A DNA stretch of 64,000 nt from Scytonema hofmannii PCC 7110 (GCF_000346485.2 NZ_KQ976356.1:70153-134152); one strand, 5' to 3'; counted from the first letter of the stretch, positions 9,044-17,911 are shown. Program-made: numbers and translations. Notes: a model not told the origin generated them from the sequence alone.

Positions 9044-9433
9044 ATGGAATACATCAACAAAGTCATGCTAGTTGGTCGTGCTGGACAAGAACCTGAACTG
9101 AAATATTTTGAGTCAGGTGCAGTCAAAGCTTCAATCTCAATTGCAGTCAGACCTCCCTACAAGAACGACAAAGCGTTATGGTTTGACCTTGTAGCATGGG
9201 GAAACCAAGCAGAAGTGATTGGTAACTACGTCCGTACAGGAACTCAAATTGCGATAATCGGCGAGTTAGGGTTCGATAGGTGGGCGGACAAAAATTCTGG
9301 CACTATGCGTCAAAAACCTGTAATTACTATCAACGCTATCGAGTTACTAGGTTCACCCCGTAGGGAAGAATCTACATCAACGAACGGTAGCGAAACCCAA
9401 ACTGTAGCTACTTTAGCTAACGCAAACTTCTAA
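9044..9433 (+). CDS. ssb: single-stranded DNA-binding protein, OB-fold only
   Basis: From the ATG at 9044 the product is 129 residues: MEYINKVMLVGRAGQEPELKY, then SISIAVRP, WFDLVAWGNQAEVIGNYV, GTQIAIIGELGFDRW and a final ITINAIELL strand. This is the SSB OB-fold order. After the fold there is only a short Thr/Asn-rich tail ending NANF, so the acidic DDDIPF-type tip that recruits partners is missing. The GTG four codons upstream is the less likely start. The SSB-like gene 76 bases downstream carries such a tip, so the two proteins may share the role. Confidence 0.88.
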   Translation: MEYINKVMLVGRAGQEPELKYFESGAVKASISIAVRPPYKNDKALWFDLVAWGNQAEVIGNYVRTGTQIAIIGELGFDRWADKNSGTMRQKPVITINAIELLGSPRREESTSTNGSETQTVATLANANF

Positions 9434-9441
9434 AAACAAAC

Positions 9442-9467
9442 CGCCTACGCAATTCTAGTCGTAGGCG
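9442..9467 (+). other. stem-loop between the two ssb-type genes
   Basis: Perfect eight-base stem CGCCTACG / CGTAGGCG with a ten-base loop. No T-tract follows, so an RNA-stability or attenuation element is as likely as a terminator. Confidence 0.5.
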
Positions 9468-9509
9468 AGTTAAAACCAATCGTTTAGTTAAATCAACAAG
9501 CACGGGAAA

Positions 9510-9926
9510 ATGATTAATACTACTACAACTATAACTATCAAGTCCATCAACAAAACCCATGATAAAGAAGGTTCGCTCATCACGTTCGGAATTGCTGAAT
9601 TTAACACTCGTTCGCGATCGGGTGTAGTTGCTGACGAAATTCCCTACCGCTCTAAGGGTGCGACCGCCGTAATTATCGACGAACGTGGAGAAGGGACATA
9701 TGGCACAGCAGAAGGATATATCGACTTGATGGTTGATAATAAAGGCGACTATAAGGAAAAGATTGCTACCTTAGTCATCAGAAACTTTGTATCATCACAA
9801 CAGAAGAGCGAAACAGTCCAAACCAACAACTCGAACATACCCGAAACGCCCGATTTCGCGAAAGAACTACTTGAAGAGAATATTAGTTCCAATAATGAAG
9901 AGTTGGATGAAAAACCACCCTTCTAA
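9510..9926 (+). CDS. SSB-like companion protein with acidic C-terminal tip
   Basis: A 138-residue protein of beta-rich appearance (TTTITIKSINKTHDKEGSLITFGIAEF, then IIDERGEGTYGTAEGYIDLMV and KIATLVIRNFV) with a disordered, acidic tail ending EELDEKPPF. The Pro-Phe end after acidic residues is the signature of SSB C-terminal tips, while the body is not a standard SSB OB-fold that I recognise. It follows ssb on the same strand and precedes a strong terminator, so the pair is probably one operon. Likely a single-strand DNA or replication accessory protein. Confidence 0.65.
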   Translation: MINTTTTITIKSINKTHDKEGSLITFGIAEFNTRSRSGVVADEIPYRSKGATAVIIDERGEGTYGTAEGYIDLMVDNKGDYKEKIATLVIRNFVSSQQKSETVQTNNSNIPETPDFAKELLEENISSNNEELDEKPPF

Positions 9927-9946
9927 AATGGGGATTTAACAAAAAA

Positions 9947-10056
9947 GAATTCAGGAGTCAGGAGTCAGGAGTCAGAATAGAGTTTGTAGCTCGTAGGGGA
10001 TGTAAATGGCTGCTTTGAATTCCCCACGATTGCTTCTGAGTTCTGCATTCTTCTTT
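9947..10056. repeat. dispersed GAATTCAG-bounded repeat, copy B
   Basis: Starts GAATTC followed by three tandem AGGAGTC units and closes with CTTCTGAGTTCTGCATTC in inverted sense. Short member of the same family as copy A. Confidence 0.55.
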
Positions 10057-10113
10057 AAAGTGCTAGTTCGGGATAAATATCTCAACTGGCACTTTATTTT
10101 TTGTGTTTTTTTT
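10057..10113 (+). terminator. rho-independent terminator of the ssb operon
   Basis: Twelve-base stem AAAGTGCTAGTT / AACTGGCACTTT with one T-G pair (10057-10068 and 10084-10095), then ATTTTTTGTGTTTTTTTTT. Confidence 0.85.
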
Positions 10114-10188
10114 TAAAATATGCATCAAAGTTTGGTAGAATCACGCTATCAGAACTAAAAATCGCTTCATTTATAACCACAATTTTTT

Positions 10189-10193
10189 TTGAC
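10189..10193. repeat. left target-site duplication TTGAC
   Basis: TTGAC directly precedes the left terminal TGTACG. The identical five bases follow the right terminal TGTACA at 17912. Five-base duplications are characteristic of Tn7-family insertion. Confidence 0.85.
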
Positions 10194-10343
10194 TGTACGC
10201 GGGGAATTAGGTTCTTAACTGGAAATACTTGAAACCTTTACTTTATCGTCATCATTATTTTGTAAAGTTATTTAAGTTTCTCAAAGAGCAAGTCCTGTTT
10301 CAATACTTGTATTTGAAAGCACAAGGAATTGGGTTTTTAACTG
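10194..10343. repeat. transposon left end with spaced TnsB-type sites
   Basis: Terminal TGTAC at 10194. GGAATTAGGTTCTTAACTG at 10203 and GGAATTGGGTTTTTAACTG at 10325 are direct repeats 122 bases apart. AAAGTTATTTAAGTTTC near 10264 may be a diverged third site. Confidence 0.75.
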
Positions 10344-10416
10344 TCACACAGTAAATCTGTTCTAGAAACGGGTTGATTAATACTAATTTTGTAAGAGTGA
10401 TAGCCTAAACATGAGA

Positions 10417-12348
10417 TTAAGTGTTAACACGTGAGAATATGTCTAAAGCTTTATCAATTTCAGCTTTAACCAGAGGTAGAGCGACAGTAGCAGGTTTTAG
10501 GGAAGCGCGTAGCAGCAACTGCACTCTTGTTGGACATATATTTTCTTCTAAAAAACAATTAGTTGCCCACCAAAGACGACGTACAGCATATTCTGGCTGA
10601 GTTTCGACTAGTTCATCTAAAGCTTTTACTGTCAGTGGTAGTTTGTCTTGATGATCGCTCAAGAGCTTTCTAATACCAATTTTTTTAGTAATCGCTGTTT
10701 TTGTTAGCCATATCGGTCTACCAGTCGAATTTTTTAAACACGATGCGGAAGAGCGAACTGCAATTTCTAGCTCAAGATCGCGATTTGACCAATCAACTCG
10801 CGCTACTCCCTTATGCTTAAAAAAACGCTGCGTTGGTGGTAAGTGAGCATTAAGCCATTCGCTATCATTAGCTTGCAACCACCGATATAAAACAACAAAT
10901 TTATCTTGTAATATAGTTCGGCTAGCTTCTGGATACTTCTCTATTGCTTCTAACCAATGAAGACGATGGTTCTCTTGAGTTGTGGATTTAGTTAGCCTGT
11001 AATTCATATTATCATCATTTAGTTGCTGTGAAGATTGAAAAAGTTTTAAATTCAATTCAGACCTGGGAAATGGTAAACCCAACGCTAGGGCGTGAAACTT
11101 GACAGTTTGATAAATTACCCCTAACTCGCGTGCAATTTTAGGAATACTAATTGTTGGATCTAGCCAGAGTTTTGTAAGACGCTCTAGCCATAGGTGTCCA
11201 TAAGAGATAAGACGACCAATTTTATACTTATCCTCTTCACTTTCATCAGGACCACGGCGAGAATATACAAAACCACAAGTACACGAAAAAGTTGCTACAG
11301 GTTTTCGCCCACTAAAATACTTAATATGACACTTTTGCACTACAGGCTGTTGATAGTGGTCGCTAGCACGATTTAAGCAGAGCCAGGGACCTTTTCCAAA
11401 AAGATAGAACTCACTTGGTAATTGGAAAAAATCAGAGGGACTATAGCCTAAAAACTGTATAAGTAGTAGATGATGTAAGGGATTTTGCGCTTTACTCAAA
11501 GGCGAGCGAATAATGTTCATAAGCCAGTTATTGTAACTATTTGAGTCCAAATTACAGTTGATGTCTTGTAAGATTTGAGTTGGATATAAATTGGTGAAAG
11601 CATCCATAAGTGCTGAAAAATAAACATATCCTTTATAAGTGGCAAATCCCTGTTTGGATAATAAGTGAAGGTAACGATTACGGAATTCATTTTTTGAGGA
11701 GATTAGGTTTCGTTGCGACAATAACCAAGCTATATCACCAGCAATTTTTAGGAATTTTTGATGAGATGGTTCTTGTTGTTTAAGTAGACGTGGCTGAGTT
11801 GTTTTAATTACCCTCGAGGCACTTATAAACTCCCAACACGGGCGTTCTTTACGTGCTGATGCTGTACTTTGTTCTAGAAAAACATTATGAATAGGACAAA
11901 CTTTTACACCTGGTACTTGATGTAAACGATGCCAGTAAGGCTCACCAAATTTTTGTCTATCACTTTCTACACAAAGAGGACAAAACTGTAGCCATTGAGG
12001 TGGATGCTGACTGAAAATACCCAAACGCCCGTAGATTTGGGGACTGTGAGAATATTTCATATCAATCCGCACAGAGCTAATTCGCTCTGCTGGACAAAAT
12101 GGAGCATAAAAAGGTAGTAGTGTATTTTCATCAATTATCTGGTCTTCTGTATATTGATGTCCTGCAGGTAAGTTAGCTACTAAATAACCAAGATTCATTG
12201 GTAGATCAACACTAGCAACTTTACTTCTGCTGCCAAATAGTTCTTGATTTGCAGAGCTACTACCAGGGTATGCAGCTATATCTGTGTATCTGGCACAAAC
12301 ACTGTAAAGCAGTTCGTCTGGGTAGGGGTCTGGAAAAAAGATAATCAT
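10417..12348 (-). CDS. tnsD: TnsD/TniQ-family target-site selector
   Basis: The 643-residue product starts IIFFPDPYPDELLYSVCARY, the classic TniQ/TnsD opening. A CPLC...CPIH zinc-finger arrangement lies near residues 115-150, with a second Cys cluster around SCTCGF. The long C-terminal region carries helix-turn-helix-like segments (ISIPKIARELGVIYQTVKFHA), as expected for sequence-specific DNA binding. TnsD proteins bind a fixed chromosomal or plasmid site and recruit TnsC. Its start overlaps the stop of the tnsC C-terminal frame (ATGA). Length is in the range for full TnsD rather than the short TniQ of CRISPR-guided elements. The right transposon end abuts parA, so parA is the inferred target. 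Confidence 0.9.
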   Translation of the reverse strand: MIIFFPDPYPDELLYSVCARYTDIAAYPGSSSANQELFGSRSKVASVDLPMNLGYLVANLPAGHQYTEDQIIDENTLLPFYAPFCPAERISSVRIDMKYSHSPQIYGRLGIFSQHPPQWLQFCPLCVESDRQKFGEPYWHRLHQVPGVKVCPIHNVFLEQSTASARKERPCWEFISASRVIKTTQPRLLKQQEPSHQKFLKIAGDIAWLLSQRNLISSKNEFRNRYLHLLSKQGFATYKGYVYFSALMDAFTNLYPTQILQDINCNLDSNSYNNWLMNIIRSPLSKAQNPLHHLLLIQFLGYSPSDFFQLPSEFYLFGKGPWLCLNRASDHYQQPVVQKCHIKYFSGRKPVATFSCTCGFVYSRRGPDESEEDKYKIGRLISYGHLWLERLTKLWLDPTISIPKIARELGVIYQTVKFHALALGLPFPRSELNLKLFQSSQQLNDDNMNYRLTKSTTQENHRLHWLEAIEKYPEASRTILQDKFVVLYRWLQANDSEWLNAHLPPTQRFFKHKGVARVDWSNRDLELEIAVRSSASCLKNSTGRPIWLTKTAITKKIGIRKLLSDHQDKLPLTVKALDELVETQPEYAVRRLWWATNCFLEENICPTRVQLLLRASLKPATVALPLVKAEIDKALDIFSRVNT

Positions 12349-12842
12349 ACTTCCGTTACCTCGTCTACTTCATCCAAATGTTCAGTTGCAGCCAAAATAT
12401 AACCAGCTTCTTTAAAAGCTTGATAACCTGAGATTCCGCGAGTTTGAGATTTATCTAGTATTTCTAATAAACCCCCTTTTCCTCTAAGGGTTTTAGATTC
12501 AAATTGAGATTGTTTTCGATTGTTAATATTTGAAGAATTAGAAATATTTTTATCATCAGTAATCGATTGCTGCATATCAAAATTGGAGATTTGAGATGAA
12601 GCCTCTTTGATTTCTTGGTTTTCTACATTTCCATCTAGAAGTTTATTTTGTTCTTCACAGATAAATTTTTCTAGATCGATGGCTAGTACATCCTCACAAT
12701 TTTTTAAATCTTCCAGATTGCCGGATTTGAGAGCATTTAAAATTTTTCTAGCCGTGCGTAAGCAGTCTTTGGCAACTGATTTAATAATACCTACCGTAAT
12801 TTTTTCTACACCAGTGGTAATTGCCCTCACTTGCGCCAGCAT
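12345..12842 (-). pseudogene. tnsC: C-terminal part of TnsC, downstream of an in-frame stop
   Basis: The 165 residues begin MLAQVRAITTGVEKITVGII and continue with a segment ending LKSGNLEDLKNCEDVLA. From memory this is how the C-terminal domain of Tn7-type TnsC reads. It is in the same frame as the upstream ATPase part. The 20 codons between them (12843-12902) translate as LSNALYYECQGITHFAIILF, which also fits TnsC. One TAA at 12903-12905 is all that separates the parts. The ATG at 12842 has no Shine-Dalgarno, so independent translation is doubtful. The tail (90-165) is Ser/Asn-rich and ends in an acidic stretch. Confidence 0.8.
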
Positions 12843-12902
12843 AAATAATATAATAGCGAAATGCGTAATTCCTTGACATTCGTAGTAAAGAGCATTACTT
12901 AA

Positions 12903-13922
12903 TTATTTAGTTAATTTACAAGGGTGTTGGACATACTGGTAAGCCCAAAGCGCTTCAACCAATAATTGCCAATCCTCGTCATCAGGTTGCATTCTGTCCC
13001 AAACAAAATCTCCTTGTCCTGTACCACGACGAATTTGGCGAAATTCACTCCCTAAAATTGACCAAGCCTTATAAGTCCCTACCAAAACAACTGGTATACC
13101 AATTGTATTAATTAACTGACCGAAAAAATCTAGCATTTTTTCATAGCCTCCAATATTTAACTTTGTGAGTCTTTGAATCTCGTCAATTACAAGGACACCT
13201 AGATGAATATTGGAGGCGGCTAAAGCCATGTAAGGCATCATTTCATTGACTGTCCTCCGACCATTTCCGCCGTATTTTTCATAATAATTAGTTGATAAAA
13301 TATCATCCAAGGCTTGAAAAAAATTGAGGCATAACCCCTTGATTGAACCATCAGCAGGACATTCTAATATCAGCCAGACTAGTTGTGTTAATGTCAAATT
13401 TTGACCGCCATAACGATTATGATAAATCACTTGTGGATAAAGATTTAAAATCTCCTGAACGGCGGTAGACTTACCAACCCCACTGATGCCCAGTATCGTA
13501 AAACCTGTAGCAAGAGAACGCTGACCGAAACTAGTTTTTTTTGCAGACCGCATCGTTTCTACTTTCCCTTTAACATCTTGCCAAAACATCTTATTAACTG
13601 GATTACGAGCTTTATATCCTATGCGAATCATGCGGGAAAAACGCTGTTCTAAATCAAGATGAAAGTTCATAGGGACAAATATATCCAGTACAACCTGGGT
13701 CAGATGTAAACGCAGATGGGATGGGAAATTCCGCTCTTTTTCATTAAAGGATGGATAAAATTCTAAACTATCTATCACTTCATCTTCTGTTTTAATTAAA
13801 GGTAATGCCTCAATACACGGATTCCCACTATAAATAGATATTTCTTCGTGATAAGATGCTTCTACTTTCTCACCTCTAAAAACTAAGATGCGTTTATCTT
13901 GTTGCTTTTTACTGGGTGTCAT
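12903..13922 (-). CDS. tnsC: TnsC transposition ATPase, ATPase part, ending at an in-frame stop
   Basis: 339 residues of AAA+ regulator. Walker A is GISGVGKST (145-153) and Walker B VLVIDE (243-248), followed by QRLTKLNIGG and a sensor-like IPVVLVGT. TnsC links target selection by TnsD to the TnsA/TnsB transposase. The start overlaps the end of the tnsB C-terminal frame by 14 bases, suggesting coupled translation. The TAA after KLTK truncates the protein before its C-terminal domain, which remains readable in the same frame. Either this copy is inactive or the stop is read through. Confidence 0.88.
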   Translation of the reverse strand: MTPSKKQQDKRILVFRGEKVEASYHEEISIYSGNPCIEALPLIKTEDEVIDSLEFYPSFNEKERNFPSHLRLHLTQVVLDIFVPMNFHLDLEQRFSRMIRIGYKARNPVNKMFWQDVKGKVETMRSAKKTSFGQRSLATGFTILGISGVGKSTAVQEILNLYPQVIYHNRYGGQNLTLTQLVWLILECPADGSIKGLCLNFFQALDDILSTNYYEKYGGNGRRTVNEMMPYMALAASNIHLGVLVIDEIQRLTKLNIGGYEKMLDFFGQLINTIGIPVVLVGTYKAWSILGSEFRQIRRGTGQGDFVWDRMQPDDEDWQLLVEALWAYQYVQHPCKLTK

Positions 13923-14682
13923 TGTTTAGTTTTATTTGACGAGATTTCCGTAATTTTTCAGTGGCTTGATGGGGCGCTACATAACCATCATCTAAAGAAA
14001 GTGGTTGAACAACTACCTCATAAGGGATACGAAGTGTTGATTGCGAATCAGCCGAGCTTTGCGTTAAGTCCCAAGCTTGTTCTTTCCTTTCAACAGTACG
14101 TTCAGCAGAGCGGTGTAAACGCATATCGTTAAGTCTTGAACGTTTACTATGACCATTACTGACTTTTTCTGTCTGGGATGTTTCAAGTTTTAGAATTTCT
14201 TGAGCAGTAGCATTGAGTTTTGCTCGCGACTGAATTTTGCGCGTTCTGAGAGCTTGTTTTTTCTCGTTCATTCGTCTGTAATAGTCACAAACCTCTGTCC
14301 ATTCGCATCCTAAAAACTTATGGTCAATATCTAGCAAGTAGCACTCGACCATTTTTTTACCTGGATGCAAACGGATGTAGATGTTATCAACTACTCTTGG
14401 GTCATAAGCAACAGTAATCTTCCAACCGCCTCGATTTTTGGCTTCAACAAACCATTGTTCCCGTACCGCTAAGTCACAGGTATAATGCAGCTTTTTAAAA
14501 GAGATACAGTCACGAGTAACAAAAGCTGTTTCTGTTGGTAAAAGATTCATTCGGATGATTTGTGAGTCTTGCCAATGAAGAAAACATTGGTAGTTATTTT
14601 TTACTCCCCAATGCCATATATTGACTGGATAAGGCTCAAGTTCATCTTCAATCATGAATTCATTTATTGGATATGAAGCCAT
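13909..14682 (-). CDS. tnsB: TnsB, C-terminal part as a separate frame
   Basis: From the ATG at 14682 the 257-residue product starts MASYPINEFMIEDELEPYPV and runs into NIWHWGVKN, the point where intact TnsB enters its beta-barrel domain after the catalytic core. A basic, Arg/Lys-rich region (150-220) and a C-terminal tail that would contact TnsC follow. A GGGGAG ribosome-binding site lies 7 bases before this ATG, so separate translation is plausible. In intact relatives the text would continue from HNNENLLI straight into YPINEF; here 76 bases intervene. Confidence 0.8.
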   Translation of the reverse strand: MASYPINEFMIEDELEPYPVNIWHWGVKNNYQCFLHWQDSQIIRMNLLPTETAFVTRDCISFKKLHYTCDLAVREQWFVEAKNRGGWKITVAYDPRVVDNIYIRLHPGKKMVECYLLDIDHKFLGCEWTEVCDYYRRMNEKKQALRTRKIQSRAKLNATAQEILKLETSQTEKVSNGHSKRSRLNDMRLHRSAERTVERKEQAWDLTQSSADSQSTLRIPYEVVVQPLSLDDGYVAPHQATEKLRKSRQIKLNNDTQ

Positions 14683-14746
14683 AGTATTTCTCCCCAAAAA
14701 ATCTTACTATCATTGTTAGAACTGGTCTTGAAACTAAACTTAATAA

Positions 14747-16306
14747 CTAAATCAAAAGATTTTCATTATTATGGTCAAGGATAAAAAGAATCATTAATTT
14801 TCTAAACGCATCAGTCGTTAAAACTCCATCTAGACGGTAATCTCTCTCGCCTCTTGAGGGTAAATGCTTGACAGAACCAGGCAGCCAGTGGATTATCTCA
14901 TCATTAAAATAGCGAAAACTTCGTTCAATAATGCCTTTAAAATCTGCTCTATATGGAGGAGTATTATTGATTTCTATACCTAACGAATCTGAAAGATTAT
15001 TTGCTTTATAACTTTTGAACTCACCTCTATCTGCAATAATCTCTGCTGGCAAATGATGACTTGGCCATTCGTATTCTGTAATTTCAATCCCCCACTTTTT
15101 ACAAAACTCAACTTTATCTGTTATTGTATTCTCCAAAGCTAACATTGCCCCCAGCCAGTTCGGTGGTTCTAAAGTTACCGCAAATCCAACAATCAGCCTG
15201 CTAAAAACATCAATAACCAAGTAAAGAGTTGGTCTACCAATAATCCAGTTCCGATTGATTTTACTGACTAAATATAAATCGGCAATTGTGCAATCTATTT
15301 GAAATAAAGCACCAGGTCCAAAAGCCATCTGGGTTGAATTACCTAAAACAGCCCTGTGGACAAGATTGTATTTTATCTGACCTTCACGCGCTATCAGTTT
15401 TTTATTCATGTCATAATCTTTTTCATACCAATATTTAAACTGGTCGAAACTTGGTAGTTCTTCTGCTAATAGTAAATTAGGGACTAAAATGCCATCTGAT
15501 AATTTATAACCTTTATTAAAGAACTTTTCTAGAGTTTTTTGATAAGCTTTTGTTAGAGGCATTTTTTGTCTATTTTCATAAAATAGCTTGATACCTTTCC
15601 GAAACTTTTCTCGGATTTCAATAGTAATATTAATCCCTAGCTTTTTCCCTACTGCATATGAAAGGAAACTCGGACGACCTCGTTTAGGATGATGACTAAT
15701 GGTCAATATTTTGTACGCCAAAGCAAATTCTTTGAAATTCTCGTTACTCCAAAATATGTTTTCTTTTAGAGAGATTAATATTGAGAAAGCATATTTATAA
15801 AGAGAGTTTAAAATCTGAGGCAAATATGAAGAAATAGGATTTGACAGTTCTTGACCTCGACGACTATCAAATCTAGGAATCAGAGCATTTTTAATTTGTC
15901 CTCCTTGCCAATATCTTCGTAAATCTTTACGGATAGTTGGTTCTGAACGCCCGCAAAGTTCTGACACTTCCTTAATGACTCGACTTCGTTCATGTGGCTC
16001 AAAGATTGATGAACCATAATTAATAATTAACGAAACTGCCTTCCAAGCATTGTCTCTATACTGACATTGAATAGTAGACAGTTCGCTATCAGTTATCAGA
16101 TATTTTGCGTAAAGTTCTGAGTTTAATAAGCTAGCTTGCTCGCCATCTATTGCTGACTCTATTTCTTGAGATCTGTGAATAATTGGTTGAGCCTTTGAAT
16201 TATTAATATCGATAGTTACTATATAACAATCTAGCCAATCAATATAAATAACTCTGTCTAGTTTATTATCACTGTGCCAACAAATTATTTGGTTAACTGA
16301 TAGCAT
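14747..16306 (-). CDS. tnsB: TnsB transposase, N-terminal and catalytic part
   Basis: 519 residues from the ATG at 16306, which has GAGGTG six bases upstream; the GTG three codons earlier is less likely. Helix-turn-helix DNA-binding domains come first (SELCGRSEPTIRKDLRRYW is one). The retroviral-integrase-type core shows LFQIDCTIADLYL (first Asp), AEIIADRGEF (second Asp) and ADFKGIIERSFR (Glu), so the DDE triad is intact. TnsB binds the transposon ends and cuts and joins the 3' strands. The frame stops at TAG after HNNENLLI, before the C-terminal domain. Confidence 0.9.
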   Translation of the reverse strand: MLSVNQIICWHSDNKLDRVIYIDWLDCYIVTIDINNSKAQPIIHRSQEIESAIDGEQASLLNSELYAKYLITDSELSTIQCQYRDNAWKAVSLIINYGSSIFEPHERSRVIKEVSELCGRSEPTIRKDLRRYWQGGQIKNALIPRFDSRRGQELSNPISSYLPQILNSLYKYAFSILISLKENIFWSNENFKEFALAYKILTISHHPKRGRPSFLSYAVGKKLGINITIEIREKFRKGIKLFYENRQKMPLTKAYQKTLEKFFNKGYKLSDGILVPNLLLAEELPSFDQFKYWYEKDYDMNKKLIAREGQIKYNLVHRAVLGNSTQMAFGPGALFQIDCTIADLYLVSKINRNWIIGRPTLYLVIDVFSRLIVGFAVTLEPPNWLGAMLALENTITDKVEFCKKWGIEITEYEWPSHHLPAEIIADRGEFKSYKANNLSDSLGIEINNTPPYRADFKGIIERSFRYFNDEIIHWLPGSVKHLPSRGERDYRLDGVLTTDAFRKLMILFILDHNNENLLI

Positions 16307-16362
16307 ACAAATCACCTCAGTTGCGCTCGGTCAGTCTAGTTAGATTAAGCAACCCATGGTCG

Positions 16363-17172
16363 TTAAAATTGAGTTTTAATAATTACAAGTTTTTTTCTAG
16401 AGTGAATTGGTTGATGTAAATCAACTATTAATTCTCGTGTTTGCAACATATTTCTAACAATTGCTAAACTGCTACCTGTTTTCAGACCATATTCGACATC
16501 ACACCTCGAACAAATGTCAGTTAATGAGTCCTGACTTTGAGTCAAATATTGAATTAAAAGTTTTTTAGCTTGTTTGACTGAGTCTTTTGACAATCCGAGT
16601 GCATCCCAATCAACGCCAACACGTATCCATTTAAGATTTTTCACTACTTTTAAAGGAATATCACGTTCAGTTACAATCCCCCAGCTAATATTTCTTCGCT
16701 CCCAATATTGACGTTCGATCTCTAACTTCTCTATGGTTCGTTTATCATCCAGTTGATTTTCCGGTTTAACTGTGCGAGCTTGATAGCAAACACCCAGATT
16801 TTGTTGAACTTCTATGTAAAAGTCCGTAGTCATCACAATCGGTTCTTTAGTTTTTGGTAAGATTGGGTGAGCTACACCAATGTTTGCTGCAATTTCTAAA
16901 GTTTCTGATAATGGTAGCATCGGGTATTGTTCTCTTATATCCGTGACATTTTTTGCCCAATCTAAGATATAAAAATAATGGCTTTCGATTTGACTGAAAA
17001 ACTCATGTCTTCTCCGCGTTGTGATTCCCAAAATCCTTTTGCTTAAACCAATCGAACTGACATCTTGAATCGTCAGCCACGGTTTATAGTCGGCCCCACG
17101 TCCTTGACCTCTACCTTGTTTTAGACGTTTTTCGATAACTGAAGAAGTTGTCGAGTGAGTACTGTCAGCCAT
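16363..17172 (-). CDS. tnsA: TnsA endonuclease
   Basis: A 269-residue restriction-endonuclease-fold protein. E63 lies in SQIESHYFYILDWA, D117 in VMTTDFYI and K136 in QARTVKP, matching the Glu-Asp-(Gln)-Lys active site of Tn7 TnsA. The C-terminal winged-helix region follows RNISWGIVTERDIPLKVVKNLKWI, another TnsA hallmark. TnsA cuts the 5' strands, so the element should move by cut and paste. It is the promoter-proximal gene of the transposition operon and lies about 740 bases from the right end, in the Tn7 order. Confidence 0.92.
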   Translation of the reverse strand: MADSTHSTTSSVIEKRLKQGRGQGRGADYKPWLTIQDVSSIGLSKRILGITTRRRHEFFSQIESHYFYILDWAKNVTDIREQYPMLPLSETLEIAANIGVAHPILPKTKEPIVMTTDFYIEVQQNLGVCYQARTVKPENQLDDKRTIEKLEIERQYWERRNISWGIVTERDIPLKVVKNLKWIRVGVDWDALGLSKDSVKQAKKLLIQYLTQSQDSLTDICSRCDVEYGLKTGSSLAIVRNMLQTRELIVDLHQPIHSRKKLVIIKTQF

Positions 17173-17824
17173 TGTATTCGCCTCTCTACAGAACTCTTTC
17201 TGAAATTGTCACTTGACAGAAATAGCTGAACTATTAAATATTTAATTTGAGCACCTAGAAGCTCTTTTTATCAAACGGTAATTTCCGGTCTTTTTCCAAA
17301 TCACACTCATGTATTCTGGAAAAACAAAAACTGACATCCCTCACATTTTTTTCGGAATTCAACACCTAAAAGCTAACCCGGATTTATCACAACGTTTCTC
17401 AACGCTTTGTAAAACTTAGATTTCTGCGTTTCACACGCTCACCAAAATCTGACTCCCCAAAAATGCTCAAAATCTATTCTCAGTAAAGATTCCGGTGAAT
17501 CCAGTCGCTTAACTTGTAAGAAATGTGGGCTAATTTTTCTACTTTGAGCAATGCTTGCTAATTTCTAATTTACAATAAAATCATCAGATTCTAATAGTCA
17601 CCACTAATAAACTCAAGAAAAATTTATTCTCCGAAGCTAAAATTCATAACATTTGGTAACTAGACTATCCTGTTTGTAACGAATATAAACGTCAAAAATG
17701 CCTATCTTTTGTTGAAATTTATCAAACATTATAGGAATTGGTAATAACACGCTTGTGTAATGAAGCTACACTCCGAGATTATAATACTCCCATGCCTTAA
17801 CGCTTTTCAGAGCTTATGACAGTT
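17173..17824. other. gene-free stretch between tnsA and the right-end TnsB sites
   Basis: About 650 AT-rich bases with no convincing frame and no CRISPR repeat-spacer pattern. CACCTAGAAGCT (17252) and CACCTAAAAGCT (17363) are a weak repeat. It probably holds the tns promoter. Confidence 0.5.
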
Positions 17825-17911
17825 ACTTAAGAACTACATTACCTACAATAGATCCACATTACCTACTTAAGAACTACATTACCTACTTAAGAACTACATT
17901 ACCCATGTACA
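17825..17911. repeat. transposon right end with four overlapping TnsB-type sites
   Basis: ACTTAAGAACTACATTACC occurs at 17825, 17865 and 17885, with a partial CACATTACCTAC copy at 17855. The last copy runs into the terminal CATGTACA. On their own they look like parA iterons, but their orientation, shared core with the left end and junction with TTGAC identify them as the transposon end. Confidence 0.8.

Larger units (their letters stand above)
10194..17911 (-). mobile_element. Tn7-like transposon (tnsABCD, no cargo) inserted at the parA start codon
   Basis: 7718 bp. Ends read TGTACGCGGGGAATTAGG (left) and, read inward from the right, TGTACATGGGTAATGTAG, flanked by TTGAC on both sides. The left end has two clear spaced repeats (10203-10221, 10325-10343; 17 of 19 identical) and a possible degenerate third (10263-10281). 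The right end has four overlapping ones (17825-17904), with the core GTTCTTAA shared between ends. This three-spaced/four-overlapping layout mirrors the TnsB sites of Tn7. The gene order from the right end is tnsA-tnsB-tnsC-tnsD, as in Tn7. No cargo genes or CRISPR array were found, so targeting probably relies on TnsD. Confidence 0.88.

Noticed and set aside
10201-10343. Degenerate CRISPR repeats (GTTTCAA...TTGAAAG text)
   Set aside because: No regular repeat-spacer spacing; the true repeats are 122 bases apart and match the right transposon end.
12345-12842. Independent accessory gene between tnsC and tnsD
   Set aside because: It is in frame with tnsC across a single stop and reads as the TnsC C-terminal domain.
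17825-17904. Iterons or parS upstream of parA
   Set aside because: The repeats match the left transposon end in core sequence, stop at the terminal TGTACA and are followed by the target duplication, so they are explained as TnsB sites.
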